From Lysinibacillus contaminans (GTDB taxonomy: Bacteria; Bacillota; Bacilli; Bacillales_A; Planococcaceae): a stretch of DNA of 64,000 nucleotides. The notes beneath the pieces are model-generated. The model saw only the letters and a list, made by a program, of their open reading frames with translations. It was not told where the DNA came from and did no database searches. The stretch covers positions 180,416 through 244,415 of the forward strand of contig NZ_LGRV01000001.1 of NCBI RefSeq assembly GCF_001278945.1, given 5' to 3'. Each line of letters begins with the position of its first letter. The first letter of the stretch is position 1. The translations under genes and the position numbers were made by a program. Of the stretch, positions 33,353-42,911 are shown in pieces.

Positions 33353-33382
33353 ATCATAATCCCTATTGTTCACCTTTGTCAA
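33353..33382 (-). promoter_or_regulatory. serA promoter
   Basis: A perfect TTGACA and TATGAT separated by 18 bp on the minus strand, just upstream of T-box stem I. Confidence 0.7.
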
Positions 33383-33424
33383 CAATATTTCTGAAAAATA
33401 TAAAAAACACTGACTTCAAAAGTT

Positions 33425-33438
33425 GTGAAAACGTTAAA
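33425..33438 (+). promoter_or_regulatory. Weak cre-like site
   Basis: TGAAAACGTTAAAA fits the CcpA cre consensus except for the conserved C near the 3' end. It lies 56 bp before a better cre-like site in the spacer upstream of the FAD dehydrogenase. Confidence 0.35.
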
Positions 33439-33493
33439 ATACGAACATTTACATATTTTTAAATACAATCATTCGTCTTTGTGGAGGGTACAA

Positions 33494-33507
33494 TGTAAGC
33501 GCTAACG
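33494..33507 (+). promoter_or_regulatory. cre-like site upstream of the FAD dehydrogenase
   Basis: TGTAAGCGCTAACG differs at two positions from the B. subtilis amyE operator TGTAAGCGTTAACA. It directly follows a possible -10 box (TACAAT, 33489-33494), a position where CcpA binding represses transcription. It is 234 bp from the start codon, so a long leader is implied. Confidence 0.5.
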
Positions 33508-33740
33508 GTAAGTGTCAAGACAGATAGTATAGGTGTTCTATGCGTATTTTTTCATGAAATACATGCAGTAGACTAGTAGTGCAAATTAAACGTTTTAAAT
33601 AATAATCTGATCTTTTTTTAGAAAAATACGAACGTTTTTTCATTGTCTTATTTTTGTCAATTTTCAGGTATTACTGGAAGGGAAAGCATCGACACAGACA
33701 GAATGTAAATAAGGTAGGGAAGATTTTTGGGGGTGTGTTG

Positions 33741-35390
33741 ATGAAATACGATGTTGCTATTGTTGGTGCAGGGCTAGCAGGTTTAGTTGCTGCTTGTGAA
33801 TTAGTAGATGCTAAGAAGAGGGTACTTTTAGTAGAGCAAGAATCTGAGAATTCGATCGGAGGACAAGCTTTCTGGTCATTTGGCGGTTTGTTTTTAGTGG
33901 ATTCCCCAGAACAGCGCAGACTAGGTATTAAGGATAGTAAGGAATTAGCATGGCAAGATTGGCTTGGAACTGCTGGATTCGATCGACTAGAAGATGAGGA
34001 TTCTTGGGCGATGAAATGGGCGAGAGCATATGTCGATTTTGCGGCAGGTGAAAAATACGAGTGGTTAAAATCTTTCGGCATTAAATTTTTTCCGGTAGTT
34101 GGTTGGGCGGAAAGAGGAGGTTCATTAGCGGGAGGCCACGGTAATTCAGTTCCCCGTTTTCATATTGTATGGGGGACAGGTCCGGGAATTATTAAGCCAT
34201 TTGTAGATAAAGTAAAAAAAGCGATAGAAGCGGGTTTTATTGATTTTAAGCCGAGGCACCGCGTCGATGAATTTATGCAGCAAGAAGGACGTATTACAGG
34301 GATAAGTGGGACGGTTTTAGCTGAAAGCTTTGCACAGCGCGGAGAAAAAAGTTCTCGTATCGGTGTTGGGGAATTCTTGTACTTTGCAGATGCAGTCGTT
34401 GTGGCAAGTGGTGGAATTGGAGCTAATTTAGATTTAGTGCGAAAAAATTGGCCAGAACGACTCGGAACACCCCCGAAAAACATGGTATCTGGTGTCCCGG
34501 CTTATGTCGATGGTCGAATGTTAGAGATTACGGAAGACATTGGTGGACGTGTCGTCAATCGTGATCGTATGTGGCACTATACAGAAGGATTAAAAAACTG
34601 GGATCCGATTTGGCCAAATCACGGGATTCGCATATTACCAGGGCCATCATCTTTATGGTTTGATGCAGAAGGTAACCGCTTCGAAGCGCCAAATTTCCCT
34701 GGTTTCGATACATTAAGTACGTTAGAAGCCATTCAAAAAACAGGTTATGACTATTCGTGGTTTATTTTGACTGAGAAGATTATTGAAAAAGAATTTGCTT
34801 TATCGGGATCGGAGCAAAATCCTGATTTAACTAATAAAAGTATTCGTCAAGTGCTAAAGCGTGTGTTACCGGGTCCACCTGCGCCGATTCAAGCTTTTAA
34901 AGAGCACGGAGAGGATTTTGTCATTGCGCATGATTTAAAGGAATTAGTTAATGGCATGAACAAGCTTGCAGGCAATCAGTTACTTGATTTTATGAAAATT
35001 AAGGAGCAAATTTTGGCTCGTGACCGTGAAATGGACAATAAATTCACAAAAGATTTACAAGTAACGGCAATTCACGGAGCAAGAAACTATATAGGCGATA
35101 AAATAGTCCGTGTAGCCAAGCCACATAAAATCTTGGATACGAAAAACTGGCCACTCATTGCAGTGCGATTAAACATATTAACACGTAAAACGCTAGGTGG
35201 TTTGCAGACGAATTTAGATGGTGCAGTATTAGGTACGGACGGAGAGCCGATTCCCGGACTTTTTGCCGCAGGTGAAGTAAGTGGATTTGGTGGTGGTGGA
35301 GTTCACGGCTATCGTGCCTTAGAGGGAACCTTTGTTGGGGGTTGTTTGTTTAGTGGACGACAAGTGGGACGTTATTTAGGAAGAAGTTAA
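33741..35390 (+). CDS. FAD-binding dehydrogenase
   Basis: A 549-residue flavoprotein of the fumarate reductase/3-ketosteroid dehydrogenase group (COG3573 type). The FAD site VAIVGAGLAGLVAACE is at the N-terminus, IGGQAFWSFGGLF follows near residue 45, and the C-terminal GLFAAGEVSGFGGGGVHGYRALEGTF completes FAD binding. No signal peptide or heme motif is present. ATG 33741 is preceded by GGGGGTG; a frame 29 codons longer lacks a site. The physiological substrate of this family in Bacillales is unknown. Upstream cre-like sites suggest catabolite control. Confidence 0.85.
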   Translation: MKYDVAIVGAGLAGLVAACELVDAKKRVLLVEQESENSIGGQAFWSFGGLFLVDSPEQRRLGIKDSKELAWQDWLGTAGFDRLEDEDSWAMKWARAYVDFAAGEKYEWLKSFGIKFFPVVGWAERGGSLAGGHGNSVPRFHIVWGTGPGIIKPFVDKVKKAIEAGFIDFKPRHRVDEFMQQEGRITGISGTVLAESFAQRGEKSSRIGVGEFLYFADAVVVASGGIGANLDLVRKNWPERLGTPPKNMVSGVPAYVDGRMLEITEDIGGRVVNRDRMWHYTEGLKNWDPIWPNHGIRILPGPSSLWFDAEGNRFEAPNFPGFDTLSTLEAIQKTGYDYSWFILTEKIIEKEFALSGSEQNPDLTNKSIRQVLKRVLPGPPAPIQAFKEHGEDFVIAHDLKELVNGMNKLAGNQLLDFMKIKEQILARDREMDNKFTKDLQVTAIHGARNYIGDKIVRVAKPHKILDTKNWPLIAVRLNILTRKTLGGLQTNLDGAVLGTDGEPIPGLFAAGEVSGFGGGGVHGYRALEGTFVGGCLFSGRQVGRYLGRS

Positions 35391-35402
35391 TACTGCAATA
35401 AT

Positions 35403-35438
35403 AAATGCGCATGCCGTTAATTTTGGCAAGCGCATTTT
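35403..35438. terminator. Bidirectional terminator
   Basis: AATGCGC-TGCC pairs with GGCA-GCGCATT between convergent genes. Confidence 0.8.
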
Positions 35439-35445
35439 AAATATA

Positions 35446-36417
35446 TTAGACTATAGCTTTTTTACATTCGTGGATTATCGCGATTTGTTCTTCTACTTGC
35501 TCTGCAGTCCATTCATTTTCCGCTACAAAGAAGTTACGTTTGGCACGGCGGCAATCGTCCGAGCAGCTACGCATATAAAATGCTTCGTGTTTTTCTTCAC
35601 ACAGCATTAATTTATGACATTCAGGGTTGGCACAGTTTGTGTAACGCTCTGTTGGCTCACCCGTGAAAAAGTCTTTGCCGACAATTACGTGTTCTACTTG
35701 GTTGATAGGCACAGCACGACGACGATCAAAGACGAACATTTGGCCGTCCCACAATTGACCCTTAGCTTCTGGATCTTTCGCGTACGTTGCAATACCGCCG
35801 TGTAATTGACCAACACTCTCACCGTATCCCTCACGCTTTAGCCAGCCAGAGAATTTCTCACAACGAATCCCACCCGTGCAATACGTTAAAATTTGCTTGC
35901 CTTCGAAATCAGCTTTATGTTCTTCCATCCAATCGGGTAAATCACGAAAGGTTTCAATATCAGGGCGTATTGCACCACGGAAATGACCTAAATCGAATTC
36001 ATAGTCGTTACGCGCATCAATCACAACCGTGTTGTCTTCTTGCATTCGTGTCATGAATTCCTTTGGTGATAAATAATCGCCAGTAATTTCTAAAGGATTA
36101 ATATCATTTTCTAAACCAAGGTGCACGATTTCATGGCGTGGTCGTACATGCATTTTTTTGAAGGTATGCCCTTCTACCACGTCGATTTTCCACATGATAT
36201 CCTTAAAGCGAGCATCAGCTTTCATATGGTTCATGTAAGTTTCAGTTTGAGCAGTTGTACCTGAAACCGTACCATTAATACCTTCAGAGCCGACTAAAAT
36301 GCGGCCAAGTAGCCCAATTTCTTCACAAACTGCATAATGCTCAGCTGCAAAGGTAACGGGATCTTCAATGGCAATATATTTATAAAAAAGTAATACACGA
36401 TAATCTTTTTGTGTCAC
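35446..36417 (-). CDS. trhO: tRNA uridine(34) hydroxylase TrhO
   Basis: A 323-residue rhodanese-domain enzyme catalysing oxygen-dependent 5-hydroxylation of U34, the first step to 5-methoxyuridine in B. subtilis (formerly YbfQ). The N-terminal domain (about 1-95) is followed by a rhodanese domain with the catalytic Cys in [16 protein letters not shown]. The C-terminus carries two Cys pairs ([11 protein letters not shown] and [10 protein letters not shown]) likely to bind zinc. The ATG at 36417 has a purine-rich GGTGGTAAATC upstream. It adds to the wobble-modifying enzymes queG and trmL in the window. Confidence 0.93.
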   Translation of the reverse strand: MTQKDYRVLLFYKYIAIEDPVTFAAEHYAVCEEIGLLGRILVGSEGINGTVSGTTAQTETYMNHMKADARFKDIMWKIDVVEGHTFKKMHVRPRHEIVHLGLENDINPLEITGDYLSPKEFMTRMQEDNTVVIDARNDYEFDLGHFRGAIRPDIETFRDLPDWMEEHKADFEGKQILTYCTGGIRCEKFSGWLKREGYGESVGQLHGGIATYAKDPEAKGQLWDGQMFVFDRRRAVPINQVEHVIVGKDFFTGEPTERYTNCANPECHKLMLCEEKHEAFYMRSCSDDCRRAKRNFFVAENEWTAEQVEEQIAIIHECKKAIV

Positions 36418-36556
36418 GATGATTTACCACCTTTAATTCAATATTCGTCATTTAATATAGCATAATTAGGTCTATTTTGAGTAGGAAAGAAGGGATTTTC
36501 GAAAAAGGCACGAATAGTACATAGTGAATGACTATTCATTTATGGGGGTGTAGGAA

Positions 36557-37339
36557 ATGGAATTTACTACAATTAAACTAGAAAAATTAGAGCGCCGTGC
36601 TACGTTAACGCTCAATCGACCGGCGTCCATGAATGCCATGGATACGGTGATGATGGAAGAACTTGCGCAGTGCTTTGAAGCATTGCAACATGAAACAGAC
36701 ATTCAGATCCTCGTTATTCGCGGAGAAGGAAAGGTCTTTTCAGCAGGTGGAGATATTAAGGCAATGGTAGACCCGAATCAGCCTATGGATATTAATGCGG
36801 CAATGGTGTGTCTAACACGTATTGTGAAGGCCTATTATCAACTACCGATGATTGTGATTGCAGCAGTACACGGTGCGTCAGCGGGCTTAGGATTTAGTTT
36901 AGCTCTAGGTGCCGATATTGTGGTTGCTTGTGAAAATAGTAAACTTGCGATGAATTTTATCGGTATTGGTTTAATTCCTGATGGTGGCGGCCATTTCTTT
37001 ATGAAGGAACGGGTTGGCAATGTGAAGGCAAAGCAAATAATTTGGGAAGGAAAAGTCCTGTCAGCAAGAGAAGCACAAGAGGTGGGTTTAATTGACTATG
37101 TAGCACCAGATGGCACAGTGTTTGCCATGGCGGACCAGCTTGTTGGTAAAATTCTAGCTTCACCGATTGCAGCGATGATTACGACAAAAAAGATTCTGCA
37201 CACGCAGAACTTACCAATATTAGAAAGTATTTTAGCAATGGAGGCAGCAGGGCAATCGGCGATGCGTAAAACAACAGATCACTTAGAAGGTATTCAAGCT
37301 TTTGTTGGAAAGAGAACCCCTGTTTTTTCAGGGAAATAA
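36557..37339 (+). CDS. yhaR: Enoyl-CoA hydratase/isomerase family protein
   Basis: A 260-residue crotonase-fold protein. The oxyanion-hole segments are GKVFSAGGDIKAM and HGASAGLGFSLALGADIVVA. In the second catalytic region the sequence is IGLIPDGGGHFFM, where canonical hydratases have Glu in this area (GLxPExGG); Asp replaces it, so activity may be isomerase-like or altered. GGGGGTGTAGG precedes the ATG. Position before yhzD and yhaO corresponds to B. subtilis yhaR. No other beta-oxidation gene is adjacent. Confidence 0.87.
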   Translation: MEFTTIKLEKLERRATLTLNRPASMNAMDTVMMEELAQCFEALQHETDIQILVIRGEGKVFSAGGDIKAMVDPNQPMDINAAMVCLTRIVKAYYQLPMIVIAAVHGASAGLGFSLALGADIVVACENSKLAMNFIGIGLIPDGGGHFFMKERVGNVKAKQIIWEGKVLSAREAQEVGLIDYVAPDGTVFAMADQLVGKILASPIAAMITTKKILHTQNLPILESILAMEAAGQSAMRKTTDHLEGIQAFVGKRTPVFSGK

Positions 37340-37345
37340 GGTAAA

Positions 37346-37378
37346 TAAAAATGCGCGTAGCTCAATTGAGTACGCGCA
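37346..37378. terminator. Bidirectional terminator
   Basis: AAATGCGCGTA pairs with TACGCGCATTT around an 11-nt centre that can itself pair (CTCAATTGAG). Confidence 0.82.
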
Positions 37379-37400
37379 TTTAATTATTCCGCAAGTAATT

Positions 37401-37586
37401 TTAAACGTGGAATAAAATTAATTTGCCTGAAGCATTCACAAGGCGATGTGTTTTTTCAGCGACACCTTTTTCTTCGATTTGCTGTTGACCATTTTGCTTT
37501 GCGGTTGCATCGTTTTCAAATGTCCAAGTTTCGTCGAACAAGGTTTCCCCAGTCTTTTCAAAAGCAGTAAAACGGTAATTCTCCAT
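37401..37586 (-). CDS. yhzD: YhzD-like small protein
   Basis: A 61-residue acidic protein with the layout of B. subtilis YhzD (ENYRFTAFEKTGETLFDE ... GVAEKTHRL-N-SGKLILFH). The ATG follows GGGTGGGG. It sits next to yhaO in the same relative place as in B. subtilis. No function is known to me. Confidence 0.75.
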   Translation of the reverse strand: MENYRFTAFEKTGETLFDETWTFENDATAKQNGQQQIEEKGVAEKTHRLVNASGKLILFHV

Positions 37587-37802
37587 ATAAACCCCACCCT
37601 TTGATTGAAGATATTTCTATTATACATAGAAGAATTATAAACTTCACTGCAAAACTAAAGAATATTTTGATAATTTATAAAAAATAAGGATATATTATTG
37701 CAACCACTATGGAAAATGTTGCTTGAATTTATTTTTAATCTGAAACTATCTATGATAAAATAAGAACAAATATTCGCTTTTGAAATTATTTGAGGTGATT
37801 GG

Positions 37803-39020
37803 ATGTCAACAATTCGTTTTTTCCATATGGCAGATTTACATTTAGATAGTCCGTTTAAGGGCTTATTTGGCTTACCTGAGGATAAACTGAAAAAAATTCG
37901 TGAAAGTACATTTGAAGCTTTTGACAAAATTATTCACAAGGCAGTTAAAGAAAAACCTGATTTTCTCTTAATTGTAGGGGATATTTATGACGGTGAAAAT
38001 CGTAGTTTACAGGCGCAACGCCGCTTCCAGACAGCAATGGAAACATTGTTTCATCATAACATTCCCGTTATTTTAAGCTACGGTAATCATGATCATTTAA
38101 GTGGTTCGTGGACACGTTTCGCACTGCCTAGTAATGTGTATGAATTACCTGTAGACACAAGTATAGTGCAACTGAAAATTCGGGGGCAGCAGGTAAATGT
38201 ATATGGCTTTAGCTACGGGGAGCGTCATGTGAAAACATCGATGATGGATACTTATCCAGTAGCACAGGACTCACATGCCATTCACATCGGCATGCTGCAT
38301 GGTAGTGAATCGAGTGATGCAACACATGCTGTTTATGCACCATTTAAAAAGGAGCAGTTACTCGAAAAAAATTATCATTACTGGGCGCTAGGGCATATTC
38401 ATAAACGCCAGCTTTTACAGCAGAGTCCTCCGATAGTCTATCCGGGGAATATTCAAAGTCGCCATCGTAAAGAACAAGGTATCAAAGGATTTTACGATGT
38501 GACATTATCACAAACTGATGTGGAATTAACATTTGTACCAACTTCAGCAGTTGTGTATAACACGATAGAGGTGGATTGCAGCGATGTTTTACATGCCAAT
38601 GAATTACTGACAAAATGTGAAGAGGCCTTAGCGATAAATCGTCAGGAGTACGGTGCCTCGGTTGTAGAACTTCAATTAAATAATATTGACGAGCAGGCAG
38701 AAACACTTTTTGAGCATGCTTCAGTAGAAGCATGGCTTGAAACAATTCGTGAGGCGGAAGAACGTGTTGAACCGATGTGCTGGGTACAAAAGTTATCGGT
38801 AGCTAAATCGACCACCACTACTTATGAGCCTACGGTGGCTACAGAATCTGTGATCAATTTAATAGAGCAATGGGGCATGCCTGAGTGGAAAGATATTTTG
38901 AAGGATTTATATCAGCATGCGGGTGGTGCACGTTTTATAGAGCCATTAACAGAACAAGACATTGAGCATTTAAAAATCAACACGCAAGCATTGTTAGTAG
39001 ACGAAATTCAAAGGGCGTGA
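37803..39020 (+). CDS. yhaO: Metallophosphoesterase exonuclease YhaO
   Basis: A 405-residue DNA-repair nuclease of the SbcD/Mre11 type. Metal motifs are FFHMADLHLDS, IVGDIYDGENR, SYGNHDHL, HIGMLHGS and ALGHIHKRQLL. The ATG sits behind GAGGTGATTGG. Its stop overlaps the GTG that could start yhaN, so the pair is translationally coupled, as sbcD and sbcC are. The likely product is a YhaO-YhaN complex that processes DNA ends. Confidence 0.93.
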   Translation: MSTIRFFHMADLHLDSPFKGLFGLPEDKLKKIRESTFEAFDKIIHKAVKEKPDFLLIVGDIYDGENRSLQAQRRFQTAMETLFHHNIPVILSYGNHDHLSGSWTRFALPSNVYELPVDTSIVQLKIRGQQVNVYGFSYGERHVKTSMMDTYPVAQDSHAIHIGMLHGSESSDATHAVYAPFKKEQLLEKNYHYWALGHIHKRQLLQQSPPIVYPGNIQSRHRKEQGIKGFYDVTLSQTDVELTFVPTSAVVYNTIEVDCSDVLHANELLTKCEEALAINRQEYGASVVELQLNNIDEQAETLFEHASVEAWLETIREAEERVEPMCWVQKLSVAKSTTTTYEPTVATESVINLIEQWGMPEWKDILKDLYQHAGGARFIEPLTEQDIEHLKINTQALLVDEIQRA

Positions 39021-39028
39021 ATAGGCAC

Positions 39029-41920
39029 ATGCTATCAATTAAAAAAATCCAAATTTACGGCTTTGGGAAGCATGAAGATGTTACGATTTCCTTGCACAAT
39101 AATGTCACCATTTTTTATGGCATGAATGAAGCGGGGAAAACGACGATTCAGCAATTTATTTTACAGATGCTTTTTGGCTTTCCAACCAAGCAGCAGACAC
39201 AGCAAAAATACGAGCCGAAAACGTCGACGAAATTTGGAGGACAGCTTACAGTTAGCCACCCGATATACGGCGAATGTACGATTGAACGTGTCAAAGGAAA
39301 AGCTGCTGGTGATGTTACAGTTTATTGTGAGGATGGTACAAAGGGACATGATGAACTATTAACCAAATTATTGTACGGCTATTCAAGAGCATCGTTTGAA
39401 GCAGTCTTTGCGTTTTCCATTCACGAATTACAAGGCATTGAAAAAATGTCAGAGGAAGAACTAACACATTTATTGCTTGCATCTGGTACGACGGGCGTTC
39501 ATCGGTTATCGGTCCTTGAAAAGAAATTAGAAAAAGATGCGGGGGAACTATTTAAAAAGTCTGGTAAGCTACCGCAAATTAATCAAAAAATCGAGCAGAT
39601 TAAACAACTCGAAAAGAAAATCAAGCAAGAGCAAGCTGCGATTAATACATTTGAAGAAAAGTCACTTAAATTACAGCAACTCGGGCAAAGACTTGATGAT
39701 TTATATGGACAACAACAAGTACAACAACAGGACTGGCAACAACTTACTGTAATAAAGCAAGCAATGCCTCTAATCGAAAAACAAAAGACGTTACAACACA
39801 CATTGAAAAATTATACTCAAAGTCATTTCCCTGCTGAAGGGATTAGACGATACGAGCAATTAAAGGATCGCTTGACGCACGAAACGTTACAGGTCACACA
39901 GTTAAAAGAGCAGTATCAAGTGTTACAAAATAAGCTACAACAAGCCATTAATGGGCAGTCGATTGATGAGATGGCACGACTTTTGCACTTGGAAGCGTCA
40001 TGGAATCAACTAATTGTCAAAGAACAAAAATTAACCGATGATCTTTTTTTATGTGAGCAGGATATTGAAGCCCAGTTTCGTTTATTAGGTATACAGGAAA
40101 AATCGTCACAGCAAGTACTTCTTGAGAAAACGGTATCTTTACAGCAGGAAGAGCAATATCAAAAGCAATTAGTAGCTTTAAATGATGCAGAGGAAGAACT
40201 GAAATTCCATCTTCGTACATTAGAACAAACTCATGAGGAATTAGAAACAATTGCCGGGCAAAAAAAGCAATATACGCATGAGGCATTAACTGCGGATGAA
40301 GAACATATTTTAGCACAGTGGCCTCAACAACAGAAAAAGCTAGAGCAATTGCGGCACTCGAGGTCGCAACGATCTAAGCAAAAGCAGCCAGTGTTACTTC
40401 TATTCATTGCATTAGTGATGAGCCTTTTGGCTACTATGTACGGTGTGTCGCAAAAGAATATAGCAGTTGCAGTTATTGGTGTAGTGATGGCTATTTTACT
40501 GATTTTATTTTTAAAAAATGTAAGAAATGCCGAAGAGATGCCAAAAGAAAATAACGTACGATTATTACGTGAATTAGAGCAACAAGAGAGTATTGTCCAA
40601 ACCTTGCGCTCGAAAAAACAACGACTTGAAGATCAACAGCATCTTATAAATGAGAAGCAACAAGAAAAAGAGCGGCAATATGCAAAGCTTGAGTATAAAA
40701 TTCAACAGATAGAACAGGTGATAGCTGAAGCCGTACAATTGCTACAAAGCTTTTTACAGCGTTATAGGGTAGAGGGTACTATTGCAAAGCCTTTATTGCC
40801 AGAGTTGTTTATGCGCATTCGAGGGGTCCAGGAGTTAGCAACGAAAAGGACAAGTACAGTAAAGCTTCTCAAAGAAGTACAAACGAAAAAAATGGAACTT
40901 TATGAGCAACTCCAGCAGGTGCTAAAAGAGAGCTATAGTGAACAAGAAATTTTTATGCATCTTCGTTCAACGTATCTTGCAGCACAACAAGAACAGCAGA
41001 CAATGGTACAAACAACAGAGCAACTCTCAAACCTTGCCCAGCAGGTTCAAGAAAGACAGCCACTAATTACAAACTATGAAAATGAAATCGAGCAATTATA
41101 TACAGTAGCAAATGTGCAAGCAGAAGCCGCTTATTATGAGGCCTATGCTAAATTTGAGCAACATCAACAACTGATAGCTGAGTTGCAAACTGTAGATAGT
41201 CAGTTAGCTTCACTGGACGCACTGCATGTATCTGCACCAATTAGTAAGGAACAACTAGATATCAAGACTACAGCAATGGAATTGGCACGTAGCGAGCTAC
41301 AGCAGCAAATTGATGGATGCTTAGAAGAGCGCGCGGCATTACAAGTGCAAAAAGAGCATTTATTAAACGATGAAAAATACGGTGAGCTTCTACAGCAATT
41401 TGAACAGGAAAAAGCGTTGCTACAACAACTTGTAGAGCAATGGGCTGTGCAAAAGGCTTTAGCGACAGCAATTCATCAGTCGTTATTCCAGTTACGTGAA
41501 GAAAAATTGCCACATGTTCTTGCACAAGTAGATACGATTTTTAAAATGCTAACAGATGGTCGCTATGAAAAGCTTTCAATCAGTGAGGAAGGGTATTTTG
41601 AGGCACAGGCCATCACAGGCTTACGTTATCATGTGGCAGAATTATCGCAGGCGACGAAAGAGCAAGCTTATATTGCGTTACGCATAGCTCTTGCAAAAAC
41701 CCTTGCAACATCTGCGCCATTTCCGTTTATAATGGATGATCCATTTGTCCATTTTGATCGAAACCGTACAAACAAAATGGTACAATTGATAAAAGAGGTA
41801 GGATATAATCGTCAAATTTTATATTTTACTTGCCATGAAACGATGCTCGAGTTTTGGCAAAAAGAGCAAATTGTCGATCTAGGAGCACTAGCAAAGGAAA
41901 GGGGAGTGACGTCAACGTGA
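39029..41920 (+). CDS. yhaN: SMC/Rad50-like ATPase YhaN
   Basis: A 963-residue SbcC/Rad50-like partner of YhaO. Walker A is [15 protein letters not shown] near the N-terminus; Walker B and D-loop are [16 protein letters not shown] near the C-terminus, with the signature region [19 protein letters not shown]. The 600-residue middle is Q/E-rich coiled coil, interrupted near residues 455-500 by two hydrophobic helices ([35 protein letters not shown]) in place of a zinc hook; this is as in the YhaN family. ATG 39029 gives the best match; GTG 39017 is possible. It overlaps yhaM by 4 bp. Confidence 0.92.
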   Translation: MLSIKKIQIYGFGKHEDVTISLHNNVTIFYGMNEAGKTTIQQFILQMLFGFPTKQQTQQKYEPKTSTKFGGQLTVSHPIYGECTIERVKGKAAGDVTVYCEDGTKGHDELLTKLLYGYSRASFEAVFAFSIHELQGIEKMSEEELTHLLLASGTTGVHRLSVLEKKLEKDAGELFKKSGKLPQINQKIEQIKQLEKKIKQEQAAINTFEEKSLKLQQLGQRLDDLYGQQQVQQQDWQQLTVIKQAMPLIEKQKTLQHTLKNYTQSHFPAEGIRRYEQLKDRLTHETLQVTQLKEQYQVLQNKLQQAINGQSIDEMARLLHLEASWNQLIVKEQKLTDDLFLCEQDIEAQFRLLGIQEKSSQQVLLEKTVSLQQEEQYQKQLVALNDAEEELKFHLRTLEQTHEELETIAGQKKQYTHEALTADEEHILAQWPQQQKKLEQLRHSRSQRSKQKQPVLLLFIALVMSLLATMYGVSQKNIAVAVIGVVMAILLILFLKNVRNAEEMPKENNVRLLRELEQQESIVQTLRSKKQRLEDQQHLINEKQQEKERQYAKLEYKIQQIEQVIAEAVQLLQSFLQRYRVEGTIAKPLLPELFMRIRGVQELATKRTSTVKLLKEVQTKKMELYEQLQQVLKESYSEQEIFMHLRSTYLAAQQEQQTMVQTTEQLSNLAQQVQERQPLITNYENEIEQLYTVANVQAEAAYYEAYAKFEQHQQLIAELQTVDSQLASLDALHVSAPISKEQLDIKTTAMELARSELQQQIDGCLEERAALQVQKEHLLNDEKYGELLQQFEQEKALLQQLVEQWAVQKALATAIHQSLFQLREEKLPHVLAQVDTIFKMLTDGRYEKLSISEEGYFEAQAITGLRYHVAELSQATKEQAYIALRIALAKTLATSAPFPFIMDDPFVHFDRNRTNKMVQLIKEVGYNRQILYFTCHETMLEFWQKEQIVDLGALAKERGVTST

Positions 41921-42855
41921 ATGGAATTACGACGCTCCAAGCAGGAGAACCAGTTGATCAATTTTTACTAATTAAGCAAGCGACTAAAGGGGTTACAACT
42001 GTCGGGAAGCCGTTTATGTCACTGTTATTACAAGATAAAAGCGGAGATATCGAGGCGAAGCTATGGGATACGAATGAGGAGCACGAAAAAATGTATCATC
42101 CAGAAGCGATTGTACGTGTAGGTGGTGAAATCCATGACTATCGTGGCAAAAACCAATTACGCATTAAGACAATTCGTGTAGCAAAGCCAGAGGAAGGTAT
42201 TTCTATTAATGACTTAGTACCATCTTCAGCAACACCAAAAGAGCAACTTTATGAGGAATTAAATCAATTCTTCTTCGATATTAAAAACCCAAACATTTCA
42301 CGCATTACGCGTGCAGCTATCAAAAAACATCAAGATGCGATTTTAGTTTTCCCAGCTGCAACGAAAAATCATCATGATTACGCATCCGGATTACTTGATC
42401 ATATGGTATCGATGTTAAAGCTAGGGAAGGCGATTGCTGATTTATATCCAACGTTAAATCGTGATTTATTGTATTCGGGTATTATTTTGCATGATATCGG
42501 TAAAGTGATTGAATTATCGGGTCCTGTAGCAACTATGTACACAGTAGAAGGTAATTTACTTGGCCATATTACCATTATGGTTAACGAAATTGCCAAAATT
42601 GCCAGCGAGTTAGAAATCGAAGGCGAAGAGGTCATGTTGTTGCAACATCTAGTATTGTCGCATCACGGTAAAGAAGAGTGGGGCAGCCCGAAAAAGCCGA
42701 TGATTCAAGAAGCAGAAATCTTGCATTATATCGATAATATCGATGCGAAGATGAATATGCTCACTCGTGCGCTCGGTAAAACATCACCAGGAGAATTTAC
42801 AGAGCGTCTATTTCCACTGGATAATCGCTCATTTTATAAGCCAAATATCGATTAA
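41917..42855 (+). CDS. yhaM: 3'-5' exoribonuclease YhaM
   Basis: A 312-residue RNase with an N-terminal OB fold ([19 protein letters not shown]) and a C-terminal HD domain ([19 protein letters not shown] ... [10 protein letters not shown]). It degrades short RNA and single-stranded DNA in a Mn-dependent manner in B. subtilis. The GTG start at 41917 overlaps the yhaN stop (GTGA) and follows GGGGAG. Last gene of the yhaO-yhaN-yhaM operon, with a terminator shared with prsA. Confidence 0.95.
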   Translation: MNGITTLQAGEPVDQFLLIKQATKGVTTVGKPFMSLLLQDKSGDIEAKLWDTNEEHEKMYHPEAIVRVGGEIHDYRGKNQLRIKTIRVAKPEEGISINDLVPSSATPKEQLYEELNQFFFDIKNPNISRITRAAIKKHQDAILVFPAATKNHHDYASGLLDHMVSMLKLGKAIADLYPTLNRDLLYSGIILHDIGKVIELSGPVATMYTVEGNLLGHITIMVNEIAKIASELEIEGEEVMLLQHLVLSHHGKEEWGSPKKPMIQEAEILHYIDNIDAKMNMLTRALGKTSPGEFTERLFPLDNRSFYKPNID

Positions 42856-42898
42856 AAAAAGGGTTACGCTAGCATTTGCTGGCGTAACCCTTTTTTTA
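42853..42898. terminator. Bidirectional terminator
   Basis: AAAGGGTTACGC-AGC pairs with GCT-GCGTAACCCTTT with long A and T tracts on either side. Confidence 0.9.
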
Positions 42899-42911
42899 TA
42901 GAGAATTATAA

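Noticed and set aside
33434..33480. Pair of PurR-box-like CGAAC sequences in inverted orientation
   Set aside because: Only one half fits the consensus well and no purine gene is adjacent; kept only as a remark in the FAD dehydrogenase finding.
40017..40316. 99-codon open frame opposite yhaN
   Set aside because: It arises from the Gln/Glu-rich coiled-coil coding sequence and has no start signal.
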